From: JBCBST01 sp039819115
GTDB lineage: Bacteria; Bacteroidota; Rhodothermia; Balneolales; Balneolaceae
DNA: 51,545 nucleotides
NCBI GenBank assembly: GCA_039819115.1
Contig: JBCBST010000008.1
Location: forward strand, 1 to 51,545
Direction: 5' to 3'
The position numbers and the translations under genes are program-made. The first letter of the stretch is position 1, and the number at the start of each line of letters is the position of its first letter. Below, piece by piece: positions 1 to 8,301 of this stretch. The notes below the pieces were generated by a model that saw only the letters and a list, made by a program, of their open reading frames with translations, ran no database searches and was not told the origin of the DNA.

Positions 1-409
1 ACTCAACTACCAGGTACATACCCCATATTTTGGAAAGCAATGCATGGGGAGAGGGTAGCTTCCTGAAACGAACCAGGCTCAACACGTACATACACACCTC
101 TAGAGATAAGATGGTAACGATCAGGTAAGCGTTGTCTGTAACGATGTTTTCCTCTAATCGATACAGGTAGAAAAAGGCCGACAGGTAGAATATCAGATCG
201 ACAACGGTATCGTATACCCGCAATCTTGTTGTCGCTATGTTATATGATCTTGCCAGTATTCCATCGAAGACATCGGAGAGTATTCCTGTGTATAATAGGA
301 GCAATACTATGGTTACGGTAGGTAGATCTGATGATGGTTTGATCCCTATAAATATCAATGAAATCAATAGTCTGTATACGATTAGTATCTTCGGTATTTC
401 TTTAATCAT
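1..409 (-). CDS. CDP-alcohol phosphatidyltransferase family protein (3' end outside window)
   Basis: Reading the minus strand from an ATG at 409 gives an open frame of 136 codons with no stop before the left edge, so the C-terminus is missing. Residues about 55-80 carry the family signature: DVFDG, then AR, then the two distal Asp residues of DTVVD at the correct spacing (D-x2-DG-x2-AR-x8-x-x3-D-x3-D). The family joins a CDP-activated alcohol such as CDP-diacylglycerol to a second alcohol in the inner membrane, and the sequence is hydrophobic as expected. The Gly normally found 9 residues after AR is Leu here. An AGGA lies about 10 nt before the ATG. Which alcohol is used (PgsA-like or other) cannot be told from this fragment. 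Confidence 0.8.
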   Translation of the reverse strand, partial: MIKEIPKILIVYRLLISLIFIGIKPSSDLPTVTIVLLLLYTGILSDVFDGILARSYNIATTRLRVYDTVVDLIFYLSAFFYLYRLEENIVTDNAYLIVTILSLEVCMYVLSLVRFRKLPSPHALLSKIWGMYLVVE

Positions 410-584
410 TTGGATGTTCCTGTTATTACCGATATTCCATTCCTGTAACTAAAGAGTTAATCTATTATGGTAGTATGGCTGCTGAGAAAAAGTTCACCAA
501 GATCGCTGCTTTTTCAAAAAACCGACCTCTTACCTTGTTTACGTCGAGAAATACCCGGAAGTCATCGAATAGATTGGGGGGCAG

Positions 585-604
585 AAAGAAACCTCCGTTT
601 CTTT
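585..604. repeat. 8-bp inverted repeat upstream of the lipoprotein/LytTR operon
   Basis: AAAGAAAC (585-592), loop CCTC-type tetranucleotide (593-596), GTTTCTTT (597-604). The perfect 8-bp stem ends about 32 bp before the ATG at 637, in the gap between divergent genes. It could be an operator or a hairpin in the leader of the operon. No T-tract follows, so a terminator is unlikely. Confidence 0.4.
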
Positions 605-636
605 GATTCGCAAACCACAATTAAAACTGCATTGCG

Positions 637-1275
637 ATGAAAACAATACGAACACTTTTACTTTGCTTAACCATAATGGTTGCCACTTTACTATCGGGTT
701 GTTACCTCAAATCGGTTCACCCTCTGGTTACTGATTCCGACCTGGTGCTTATTGAAGGGCTGGATGGTCGTTACGAATCGGAAGATCAACGATGGACGTT
801 TATCAACGATCCGGCCAAGATTCCTGATCTTAATATTGCTGATATGACCTTTGATGGTGAAGAAGAAGAGGAAACCCCAAATTACTATATCGTACTCTTC
901 GAGAACCTTCAGGACATTTCCAGCGATACCACCTACTTTATAGGTAAAATCGGGTCATTCAATAATCATTATTTTCTGGATATGTTCCTGTTCGATTTAT
1001 CCGGTTCTTCCAACTTCATGGATGCGCACAAGTTTCCCGTTCATACATTCTCCAGGATACGTCTCGACGGTAATGACCTATCCATTCAGTTCTTTGAGGA
1101 TAGCTGGTTAGAAGATCAGATCGATAACAACCGCATCCGTATCAAGCATGAATCTACGGAAGATGGTATTCTGGTCACGGCTTCAACCAAAGAGTTACAA
1201 CGCTTTGTCAATAAATATGCCGACGAAGAAGATGCCTTTGATGATGCCATGATTTTAACCCGAAAGGAATCATGA
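637..1275 (+). CDS. Putative lipoprotein, first gene of a LytTR-type two-component operon
   Basis: A 212-residue protein with an N-terminal hydrophobic stretch ending in the lipobox LLSGC (Cys22), so it should be lipid-anchored after signal peptidase II cleavage. I recognise no domain in the mature part, which is acidic (an EEEEE-like patch near residue 75) and probably beta-rich. Its stop overlaps the ATG of the histidine kinase by 4 nt, so the three genes (lipoprotein, kinase, regulator) are very likely co-transcribed and translationally coupled. That arrangement suggests a role as sensor accessory or as a target of the system (inference). Confidence 0.85.
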   Translation: MKTIRTLLLCLTIMVATLLSGCYLKSVHPLVTDSDLVLIEGLDGRYESEDQRWTFINDPAKIPDLNIADMTFDGEEEEETPNYYIVLFENLQDISSDTTYFIGKIGSFNNHYFLDMFLFDLSGSSNFMDAHKFPVHTFSRIRLDGNDLSIQFFEDSWLEDQIDNNRIRIKHESTEDGILVTASTKELQRFVNKYADEEDAFDDAMILTRKES

Positions 1276-2300
1276 GACTTAAGCATATAACAGGGAACCG
1301 CTGGTTCATCGTAGGTATGATGATGGCGGTTTCCTTTTTGGTTTTTTTGAATGTGTTCTCCAGAACCGAAAGCATTCGTACCATCGACTGGATTTTCACT
1401 GGTTTATTTCACCTCCCGTTTCTTTTGGTCGTTATGTACAACGTGTGGTATCTGATCCCTCACTTCCTTTTCAAAAAACGATTACGTGTGTACACCCTCC
1501 TGTTGAGTTTCGTATTCAGCTTCAGTTATTTTGCGTATCACTTTTCCTTTACCTGGGTTCAGGATGTGCTTTTCCCTAATTACTACCTCGTACCCATACA
1601 CAGCGGTTGGGAGATTATGGCGTTTTGTTTCGGGTATCTGGCATTATCAACCCTGTTAATGATCAGTAAAGCCTTTTTTGAGCAGAAAGATGCTGAACTG
1701 GCCGTAGCCGAATTGAAAGAGGTGAATACGAAAACTGAACTTTCCATGCTCCGGGCTCAAATTCACCCTCATTTTTTGTTCAACAGCCTGAATACGATTT
1801 ACGCCGAGGCGCTTACAAAATCGGATAAAGCTCCTGATTTAATTCTTAAGCTATCCAGGATGTTGCGCTATGTGGTTGATCATATGGAGGACGAAGAAGT
1901 TGCTTTAGAGGATGAGCTCACCTACATCACTGAGTACATTCATTTGCAGAAAGCGCGCCTGTCGTACCCCGAAAGTGTACACTTTTCCATACAGGGCTCC
2001 GCAAACGGTTACCGGATTATCCCTTTGGTAATCATCACGTTTATAGAAAATGTGTTTGTTCATGGTGATCTGAGCGATCCTGGTCAACTGCTCACAATCT
2101 CCCTTTCCGTTACGGATTCAGTCTTAAAACTGGATACACAAAATCCTGTTGTTTCTTCTTCAGGGTTAAGTAAAACAGAAGGAATTGGTATTGCCAATGC
2201 CCGTAAGCGATTGGATGCCTACTATCCTAACCGACACACGTTGTTCGTTCAGCAAACCGAGCATGAATTTCGTTTAAACCTCACTATTGATTTATCATGA
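1272..2300 (+). CDS. LytS/YehU-type sensor histidine kinase
   Basis: A 342-residue membrane kinase. Four hydrophobic segments (about residues 12-30, 40-62, 74-95 and 115-132) are followed by a short coiled linker and the His_kinase domain (PF06580 type) with HPHFLFNSLN at residues 165-174; the conserved phospho-accepting His is probably His167. An ATP-binding region follows with ENVFVHG as the N-box and EGIGIANARKRL as the G-box. There is no separate periplasmic sensor domain, so the signal is probably sensed in the membrane or through the lipoprotein upstream. The start overlaps the lipoprotein stop and the end overlaps the regulator start (ATGA in both cases). Confidence 0.93.
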   Translation: MRLKHITGNRWFIVGMMMAVSFLVFLNVFSRTESIRTIDWIFTGLFHLPFLLVVMYNVWYLIPHFLFKKRLRVYTLLLSFVFSFSYFAYHFSFTWVQDVLFPNYYLVPIHSGWEIMAFCFGYLALSTLLMISKAFFEQKDAELAVAELKEVNTKTELSMLRAQIHPHFLFNSLNTIYAEALTKSDKAPDLILKLSRMLRYVVDHMEDEEVALEDELTYITEYIHLQKARLSYPESVHFSIQGSANGYRIIPLVIITFIENVFVHGDLSDPGQLLTISLSVTDSVLKLDTQNPVVSSSGLSKTEGIGIANARKRLDAYYPNRHTLFVQQTEHEFRLNLTIDLS

Positions 2301-2968
2301 TCCGATGTATCGTAATTGATGACGAACCGGCTGCCCGTCAAATACTGGAGACGTTTATCAAAGATGCTCCTCAGGTAACCTTAGTGGCCAGCTATGAACA
2401 TGCACTCCAGGCCATGCAGAAAAGCCCGGATTTATCGTTCGACCTGCTTTTCCTGGATATTAATATGCCTAAGCTAAACGGTATTGACTATCTCAAAAGC
2501 CTTTCCGAACCACCTCAGGTTATTTTAACGACGGCCTACTCGGAATACGCATTGGAAGGGTACGAACTGAATGTGGTAGACTATTTACTGAAACCATTTT
2601 CATTTGACCGATTTCTAAAAGCCGTTCAGAAAGTGAACATATCCGATTCTAATCAAACGGAAACAGGAACCATATCCTTACGCTCTGATGGTAAAACGTT
2701 TCTGGTAAAACCTGAGGATATCATCTATCTCGAAAGCAAGGGAGATTATGTGAAGGTGGTTCTGGATGATCAAAAGCTGATGGTCAATATCTCTCTTAAA
2801 CGACTGCTGGACGAACTGGACACTGCTTCACTGATTCGGTGCCATAAATCGTTTGCTATCAACAAATCATGCATCCGTTACATAGAAGGAAACCTGGTAA
2901 ATCTTGGGGCCTCTATCATGATTCCTATGGGGGGAGTGTACAAAGATGAGTTTCTTTCACACCTTTGA
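2297..2968 (+). CDS. LytTR-family response regulator
   Basis: A 223-residue regulator. The receiver domain (about 1-115) has the acidic pair DDE near residue 8, the phosphoacceptor Asp54 in LFLDINMPK, the Thr of TTAYS and the Lys of LLKPFSF. The C-terminal part (about 130-220) is a LytTR DNA-binding domain, recognised from IYLESKGDYVKV and the IRCHKSFAIN segment. Such regulators bind paired direct repeats upstream of target operons. It is the cognate partner of the overlapping kinase. The gene ends 8 bp from the stop of a convergent lipoprotein gene. Confidence 0.95.
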   Translation: MIRCIVIDDEPAARQILETFIKDAPQVTLVASYEHALQAMQKSPDLSFDLLFLDINMPKLNGIDYLKSLSEPPQVILTTAYSEYALEGYELNVVDYLLKPFSFDRFLKAVQKVNISDSNQTETGTISLRSDGKTFLVKPEDIIYLESKGDYVKVVLDDQKLMVNISLKRLLDELDTASLIRCHKSFAINKSCIRYIEGNLVNLGASIMIPMGGVYKDEFLSHL

Positions 2969-2975
2969 TCCGTGC

Positions 2976-3752
2976 TTAGGTGTCTTCTTCTAAACTGGCA
3001 CGAACCAGCATAGCCGTTGATAAACTTGAGAGCACCAATTTCTTTTCTTCTGAAAGATCGTTTTTCATCCAGACCCGTCCATGGTTGAGCAGAGATACTG
3101 CTCCTATGGTCTCATTATTCTGTACAAATTCGAATCCAAAATTATCGAGTTCGATCAAGCTTATCTGATCTTCCATACGGCGTACCGCACGGATCAGTAT
3201 TTCTTCTCCGTCTTTGGATTTGGCAATACCCGTTTTTCGCTCATCGATGTTATCGCGATTCCTTAGCTCTGATAGATTGCTCATTCCATCCGGATATTCA
3301 ACTACAAATTCCCAGGTCTTGCTTTCGTCATTATTCGGGATGATGGTACCGGAATACGTATCCTGATGGGTAAGCTCCATTGATCCACCAAAAAGTACTT
3401 CTGTGAGAGGCGTTTCTGTAGTTGTTAATCGCCCTACCGTATAAACCTCGGCCTCACCGCCGGGACTGAATTGGGTGAACTGGAGTTTATTTTCTGCTGT
3501 ACGATATCGGGACATAACATCATTCCCTATCTCTGTTTCTGATGACTGGAGCCAGCCTCTTTTTATCTTTGATGATGTATATTCGCCGTATTTAACAGGC
3601 TGATTCCAGCCTCTGAAGAATTTACGCCTCACCTTCATTTCTTCGGACGTTGCCGCCAGATCATCAGAAATAGCAATTCGCGGCACGGTACATGACGACA
3701 TTAATATCCACATTCCCAATAGTCCAACAATCCATGATTTGTACTTTCGCAT
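2976..3752 (-). CDS. Putative lipoprotein of unknown function
   Basis: A 258-residue protein starting at an ATG at 3752, with a hydrophobic N-terminus and lipobox MSSC (Cys21), so probably a lipoprotein. The mature part has no motif I recognise; it contains several W/Y-rich short strands and a KTWEFVVEYPDG segment, consistent with a beta-rich fold. It faces the LytTR regulator tail to tail with only a few base pairs between the stops. It appears to be a single-gene unit, since the next minus-strand gene upstream (the acetyltransferase, which ends at 3816) is separated by 63 bp. Confidence 0.8.
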   Translation of the reverse strand: MRKYKSWIVGLLGMWILMSSCTVPRIAISDDLAATSEEMKVRRKFFRGWNQPVKYGEYTSSKIKRGWLQSSETEIGNDVMSRYRTAENKLQFTQFSPGGEAEVYTVGRLTTTETPLTEVLFGGSMELTHQDTYSGTIIPNNDESKTWEFVVEYPDGMSNLSELRNRDNIDERKTGIAKSKDGEEILIRAVRRMEDQISLIELDNFGFEFVQNNETIGAVSLLNHGRVWMKNDLSEEKKLVLSSLSTAMLVRASLEEDT

Positions 3753-3815
3753 ATCCCTTAAGCTTATTTTATTTGGCTGAAAATGTAGTAAGAGAGAGGG
3801 AAGAAATCGAATCCT

Positions 3816-4283
3816 CTAACCGTTCAGTTTCTTCCAATAGGTTACTTTATCATCCCCTTCATTCCAAAAATCCCGAATGACGGCTTCCTTTCTGTATCCA
3901 AGGTTTTCATAAAATGCCCGTGTCTGGCTAAAGTCCGGAGTACCCGATGTATCTACAATCAGAAGTCGGCCACCGATGCTTCTCAGGTGATCTTCAATAA
4001 ACTGCATCATCTTACTTCCTGTACCCTTTCCCTGAATGTCGTTCCTCACTCCAATCGCATACAGGTTATAGGTTCCCACCGTCAGTTGTTCCGGTGCACA
4101 GTACCCAATGGCAATTGGCTTCTCTTCTTGTACAGCAGTAAACCATACTTCCTGTGATTGCCTGTTTTCCAGATAATCTGCCATCATGTCTTCGAGCATA
4201 TCAGATGGAAATAATTCGATGGAATCCAGCACCTGCTTTATGTCCTCAATATCGTCCCTGTTAACCATACGTATGGTCATCAT
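3816..4283 (-). CDS. GNAT-family N-acetyltransferase
   Basis: A 155-residue single-domain GNAT protein. The acetyl-CoA-binding core is visible as IGVRNDIQGKGTGSKMMQF (about residues 77-95), the R/Q-x-x-G-x-G/A motif of the family, followed by the RAFYENLGYRKEAVIRDFW segment typical of the last strands. These enzymes transfer acetyl groups from acetyl-CoA to amines. The substrate cannot be inferred: close relatives are described simply as acetyltransferases. Two ATGs in tandem (4283, 4280) are possible starts. It lies in a run of minus-strand genes but with a 70-bp gap from the peptidase upstream. Confidence 0.88.
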   Translation of the reverse strand: MMTIRMVNRDDIEDIKQVLDSIELFPSDMLEDMMADYLENRQSQEVWFTAVQEEKPIAIGYCAPEQLTVGTYNLYAIGVRNDIQGKGTGSKMMQFIEDHLRSIGGRLLIVDTSGTPDFSQTRAFYENLGYRKEAVIRDFWNEGDDKVTYWKKLNG

Positions 4284-4353
4284 ATTTTTCTTTCTATGTG
4301 TTCCGGAGATTTAAAAATGTAAGGATAGGCAAAGAAGAATTCGAGGTCTGCAC

Positions 4354-5778
4354 TTAGTTTGAGCCGAGCTTTTGAATGGCATCAAGGATCCTATCCTTAT
4401 CGCTCTCGAGGTCATCTGCAACAGATCTGAAAAAGGTCTGCCGATCCCTGGAATACGCAATCCTGTGATCGGGTGGAACGCCGGTATTTTCATACACCTT
4501 ACCTTCCATGTCCATGTACACTTCGTTTGATATGGAAAAAAACCATCCGTTTGGAAGCTGTTTCTCCAGGGCGGTAGACATGGCACCAGCAGTTCTTGAG
4601 CCTATGCGTTGGACATCAGGTAAGGCCATCGTTGCAATGCTGAAAGCCTCTGCTGCGCTTCCCGTTTGTGATGAAGTAAGCACGTACACCGGTTTGGTGT
4701 ACGCATCCGGCTTACCCTCTATGCTAAGAATCAGCTCCGGCGTGAAGGTATCGTTGTAGCGTAGCTTTTGGGTCGCCACCTGATCTGTGCCCGTTATAAA
4801 ATGACTCAGTATTTCAAAACTGACGGCATCCTGTCCCCCTCCGTTAAACCGGACGTCAATCACGATAGACTCTGTGTCCTTCAAATCGTCCATCACCTTC
4901 TTCATTAACGTTGCAACGGCTTCCGCTTCTTTCCGGATGTAATCCCCTTCATTCATTTTGGAAAAGGTGGTTACATATGCATCTACGTAACCCAGACTGT
5001 CGATCAGGGATTGAGGCAGGCCTAAATCGGCATAAAGCCACATGGTTTTAACCTGAATATACCCGATGGAATCCGTGATTTTTCCCCAGCTCATCAACCA
5101 TGAATCCTTGGTATAGTCTTCGATGAGATGATGGTTTGTAACCACGTTTGCTATCTCAAAATCGCCATATTCTTTTCCCAGAATGCCTTCCGTTTCCTCT
5201 TCAGATTCCTCGTCCTCCAGCTGGGCGTATACCTGTTCAGGTGCTTCCAGATAGGCATGGTTGTCATTGATCTCCAGAAGGATTTCATCTATTACCTTAT
5301 ACAGCTCAATATCAGAAGGATTAAGAAGCAGGCGTTGCTTCTGTTGTTCATAAAGCGAAGGCCAGTCCGTGTTATTTAGTTCAAAGAACGCATAATGATC
5401 ACGCACTGTTTGCGCAAAAACTTCGAAGTTATACATGGGGTCTTCTCTTTCTTCTTTACTCAATGTTTCGGTACAGTTCTCCGGAATACGCTCTGCAGGC
5501 TTGAAAAGGTACGATATGACCCCTTTTTTCAACGTTAAGGTATCATTGGTGAGTTCAAGAGAAGATGCCAACTCATTAAATCCCGCATCTCTGCGTACTA
5601 CACACGATTGAGTTGTCACATCGTACAGTTGGTACGTCGAACTATCCTGAATGGCCAGAACCCATCCCGATCCGATCGATGTCCAGGCTCCGTTCAGGGT
5701 TGTTCTTTTTTTTAATTCTGAACAAGACAACGCCATGCATAGCAAAATAAACATGGAACATGCGCTTCCTTTTTTCAT
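4354..5778 (-). CDS. S41-family serine peptidase, lipoprotein
   Basis: A 474-residue secreted peptidase. The N-terminus has a lipobox-like ALSC (Cys19). The S41 core shows NDNHAYL (about 171-177), IDVRFNGGGQD (about 307-317) and TSSQTGSAAEAFS (about 368-380), in which Ser374 of GSAAE is the expected nucleophile. There is no visible PDZ domain, so it resembles the tricorn/CtpB-like group of Bacteroidota periplasmic S41 lipoproteins and not classical Prc. The C-terminal GVPPDHRI motif is typical of this group. The substrate is unknown. It is followed upstream (30 bp) by a membrane-protein gene that may share its transcript. Confidence 0.9.
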   Translation of the reverse strand: MKKGSACSMFILLCMALSCSELKKRTTLNGAWTSIGSGWVLAIQDSSTYQLYDVTTQSCVVRRDAGFNELASSLELTNDTLTLKKGVISYLFKPAERIPENCTETLSKEEREDPMYNFEVFAQTVRDHYAFFELNNTDWPSLYEQQKQRLLLNPSDIELYKVIDEILLEINDNHAYLEAPEQVYAQLEDEESEEETEGILGKEYGDFEIANVVTNHHLIEDYTKDSWLMSWGKITDSIGYIQVKTMWLYADLGLPQSLIDSLGYVDAYVTTFSKMNEGDYIRKEAEAVATLMKKVMDDLKDTESIVIDVRFNGGGQDAVSFEILSHFITGTDQVATQKLRYNDTFTPELILSIEGKPDAYTKPVYVLTSSQTGSAAEAFSIATMALPDVQRIGSRTAGAMSTALEKQLPNGWFFSISNEVYMDMEGKVYENTGVPPDHRIAYSRDRQTFFRSVADDLESDKDRILDAIQKLGSN

Positions 5779-5808
5779 CGTATCTATATGGTTATTTCGA
5801 ATTTCAGA

Positions 5809-6384
5809 TTAGCCCTTACCGTGACCAAACCAGTTCACCAACAGTTGATCGAACAGAAATATGACGGCTGCTAATGCAACAGCTGAAACAAACAACATCA
5901 TGTTCTTCCTGGTGAATATTCTATTCCCTTCCCGTTTTGCAGGTAGCAGGTGTTTAAACGCACCCATCACTTCTTCTCTGTTGAAGTACGCAATATATAT
6001 AAGCATAACATAATAGACCGACGCACTGGCCAGTGCACCATACGCATCCAGAAAGAATACATCGAATACTATTACATTCGTCATAATGACGCCGAGAATC
6101 AGTCCTCCCAATAGTTTCGTTTTATTGAAAAGAAGCAACCAGGCTCCAATAATCTCTCCAAGCCCAATAAAAAGCAGATAACCGAATGACCGCCCCATAA
6201 ATACCCAGGCCAATTCAAAATTGGGTGCATCGGCTAGTGTTAGCGCTCCGACTTCAGCAGGCATAGAATCCGGGGTATAAAACTGACCCCCGAAAAGCTT
6301 GGCAAATCCGTAAATATTCAGAAAGAAAAAGACATATAACCTGCAGGTGAGTTCCAGAATGGTGGAGGGGGAAAAGTTTTTCAT
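5809..6384 (-). CDS. Multi-pass membrane protein, DoxX-like
   Basis: A 191-residue integral membrane protein with about five hydrophobic segments (roughly residues 10-30, 60-85, 90-112, 118-135 and 160-178). The pattern of an initial LYVFFFLNIYGFAKL segment followed by GLGEIIGAWLLLF is reminiscent of DoxX/DoxD-like proteins, but the match is weak. No catalytic motif is visible. A short cytoplasmic basic loop (LLPAKREGNRIFTRK) precedes the last segment. It sits 30 bp upstream of the S41 peptidase on the same strand and could be co-transcribed with it. Confidence 0.75.
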   Translation of the reverse strand: MKNFSPSTILELTCRLYVFFFLNIYGFAKLFGGQFYTPDSMPAEVGALTLADAPNFELAWVFMGRSFGYLLFIGLGEIIGAWLLLFNKTKLLGGLILGVIMTNVIVFDVFFLDAYGALASASVYYVMLIYIAYFNREEVMGAFKHLLPAKREGNRIFTRKNMMLFVSAVALAAVIFLFDQLLVNWFGHGKG

Positions 6385-6497
6385 CGTATCGTTTTGACCC
6401 AGCTACGTGAGGTCTATAAATGAGTTTCGGATCAAAACACCGGATTCACCTTCGTTTATTGTAAGTCTGTAAACAGATGTGGTTTTTCGGCTTTTCT

Positions 6498-7139
6498 TCA
6501 ATACTGAATCAACAGCGATAGATTCTTGAACTCCTGGAATTGGCCCGTTTTAGCATGGTCGAATTCTAAGATAAGCTGGTGTTGTTCAGAAGAGCGGAAC
6601 ACTACATCCGCGGCCTCCAATTCTTTTGCAACTGGATGACCAGCTATCTGTTCCGGTACATAAAACGTTGCTTTAGTTACGTTTTTTATACCGTTTGGAT
6701 GGTTAACAAGAGATGGTTTTTGATGTAATCCTCTAAATGGTAACCTGAACAACCATGGAAGCCATGGGTCTTTTTCCCTGTGTATAAACTGAATGGTCTT
6801 CCCATCAGGAAAATACACGGGTTGGTAGTGTTCAGCTCCTGTAAAGAGTATATCTGTGTCTTCCGTGTTTACCAAACATAGACCGAAGGGAGAATATCCG
6901 GTTTCATCACCCTTTGAACGCTCGTACAATTTGGTAACCCCGGTTCTGGCAGATTGAATCTCCTGTTCATCGTGAACCCAAAGAATTTCCAGAAAGAAGG
7001 AACCGAAATGAAATTTTCGGTTGGCTGTTCCCTGTCCGGTGTGAATCCTTCCTTCACTTTCCACGCAACCAAACTCAACCAAGGCATCTGCTTCTTTCCC
7101 TTTTTCTGTGGAGAATATAAAGATGTGATCTATATGCAT
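6498..7139 (-). CDS. VOC-superfamily (glyoxalase-like) protein
   Basis: A 213-residue protein beginning MHIDHIFIF, the first beta-alpha-beta strand typical of the vicinal-oxygen-chelate fold, followed by GTANRKFHFG and FLEILWV, which form the second half of an N-terminal module. A second, more divergent module seems to occupy about 110-210. VOC enzymes include glyoxalases, dioxygenases and resistance proteins, so the reaction is unknown; metal ligands could be His4 and Glu52 (inference). The gene starts 12 bp after the methyltransferase stop, suggesting one operon. Confidence 0.8.
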   Translation of the reverse strand: MHIDHIFIFSTEKGKEADALVEFGCVESEGRIHTGQGTANRKFHFGSFFLEILWVHDEQEIQSARTGVTKLYERSKGDETGYSPFGLCLVNTEDTDILFTGAEHYQPVYFPDGKTIQFIHREKDPWLPWLFRLPFRGLHQKPSLVNHPNGIKNVTKATFYVPEQIAGHPVAKELEAADVVFRSSEQHQLILEFDHAKTGQFQEFKNLSLLIQY

Positions 7140-7151
7140 GGCTTTATCGTC

Positions 7152-7907
7152 TTACTTCTTTCTGGCAACATAAAACCCATAGCTGAAATAGGCCGCATAC
7201 TTTCTATACATAGCAATTTCCTCCCGGTGATCTTCAACTACTTTTTTGGCGAGATCAAAGTGATCATGTCTATCCAGGAACAGCGAAAACCCCTCTTCTA
7301 ATGGTTTGTAATAGTGATCCATCCAACTGGTCTCAGGCAAATAAAAATACCCGGAAAGGGTAAGGCCGTTTTGTTCCAGTAGTTCAATCTTCCGTGAGCT
7401 GGTATCGATTTCCGGGTATTCGTTTACCCAATAGGTCTCTATTTCCCGGGGGCGGGTTTGTGTGATCCAGGTTAATTCACTAACTGCAAGACAGCCTCCC
7501 GGTTTTAAGAATCTGCTCCAGTTTTTTATTCCTGATTCAAAGCCCATGTTGTAAATGGCTCCCTCAGACCAGATGAGATCCAGGCTTTCAGCCTCAAAGG
7601 ATAAGTGATCCATCGATTGCTGAACCGTCTCAATCTTATGTTGATGATCCACTGATTGTGAGGCATCGTTTACCCTATCCAGTACCTCAGAGAACACATC
7701 AACCGCAATGATTTTTCCTTTAAGGTGTTGGGCAAGTGTTCGTGTTTGCCCGCCGGTCCCGCATCCGATATCAGCAACAACCAGTGGGGAGTGATGTTCC
7801 AAATCAATACCCGTCAACCCCAACGCCCTTAGTGTGTCCGATGTGCTACCCGGTCCCTGACGTGCCTGGTATTTGTGGAGATCAACCATGAGTTCGAGTT
7901 CTGTCAT
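7152..7907 (-). CDS. Class I SAM-dependent methyltransferase
   Basis: A 251-residue methyltransferase with the SAM-binding motif I VVADIGCGTGGQTR (about residues 43-56), an acidic residue ending the second strand in AVDVFSEV and the post-motif DLIWSEGAIYNMGFE. The fold resembles the UbiE/Methyltransf_11-25 group acting on small molecules. The substrate is unknown. It is the promoter-proximal gene of the pair with the VOC protein. The 5' side faces the terminator that follows the tRNA-Arg gene, so transcription most likely starts in the roughly 120 bp between 7908 and 8030. Confidence 0.9.
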   Translation of the reverse strand: MTELELMVDLHKYQARQGPGSTSDTLRALGLTGIDLEHHSPLVVADIGCGTGGQTRTLAQHLKGKIIAVDVFSEVLDRVNDASQSVDHQHKIETVQQSMDHLSFEAESLDLIWSEGAIYNMGFESGIKNWSRFLKPGGCLAVSELTWITQTRPREIETYWVNEYPEIDTSSRKIELLEQNGLTLSGYFYLPETSWMDHYYKPLEEGFSLFLDRHDHFDLAKKVVEDHREEIAMYRKYAAYFSYGFYVARKK

Positions 7908-8030
7908 GAGAAGGGGGTTTTAGGTCTTTATAACATAACAATCTAACAAACTACTCCTCCTATATGTTTGTGCGTTAGTTACTCTGACACAGAATACAGG
8001 CAACATCATGAGGAGTATGCTGCAATACCA

Positions 8031-8065
8031 ATAAAAAAGCCCCAACTGAAAACAGAAGGGGCTTT
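8031..8065 (-). terminator. Intrinsic terminator of tRNA-Arg
   Basis: On the minus strand an 8-bp perfect stem AAAGCCCC/GGGGCTTT with a 14-nt loop is followed directly by a T run (complement of 8033-8038). It lies about 30 bp downstream of the tRNA-Arg 3' end and before the methyltransferase gene. Confidence 0.85.
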
Positions 8066-8094
8066 GTCTTAGCTTAATTTAGCTAATTCAGCTG

Positions 8095-8168
8095 TACGCC
8101 CGAGAGGATTCGAACCCCTAACCCCCAGGGCCGAAACCTGGTGCTCTATCCAGTTGAGCTACGGACGC
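8095..8168 (-). tRNA. tRNA-Arg (anticodon TCG)
   Basis: A 74-nt cloverleaf on the minus strand. The acceptor stem is GCGTCCG with CGGGCGT (G1-U72 and one internal G-U wobble), the D stem GCTC/GAGC, the anticodon stem CCAGG/CCTGG around loop TTTCGGC (positions 34-36 = TCG, reading CGN codons), and the T arm AGGGG-TTCGAAT-CCTCT. The discriminator is A, and CCA is not encoded. It is a single gene with its own promoter and terminator. Confidence 0.95.
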
Positions 8169-8179
8169 GTTCAGAATTG

Positions 8180-8212
8180 CAAATATACGCAACCTGCTGG
8201 ATTGGTGTACAA
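8180..8212 (-). promoter_or_regulatory. Bacteroidota-type promoter of tRNA-Arg
   Basis: On the minus strand, TATATTTG (complement of 8180-8187) exactly fits the TAnnTTTG -7 element of Bacteroidota primary sigma factor. A TTG (complement of 8210-8212) lies 22 nt upstream, slightly longer than the usual 19-21. The element ends 12 bp before the mature tRNA 5' end, a sensible distance for transcription start. Confidence 0.55.
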
Positions 8213-8301
8213 TTAATTTGAACGCAGAATACCCCATTTGGGTGATCGACTACACCGTACAGCCCTCCTAAGTTCTCTCAAAACTAACTGATTCTATTTC
8301 T

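Noticed and set aside
237..452. Plus-strand ORF of 71 codons at the left edge
   Set aside because: It is the shadow of the minus-strand CDP-alcohol phosphatidyltransferase, whose catalytic motif is clear and whose frame is open to the edge.
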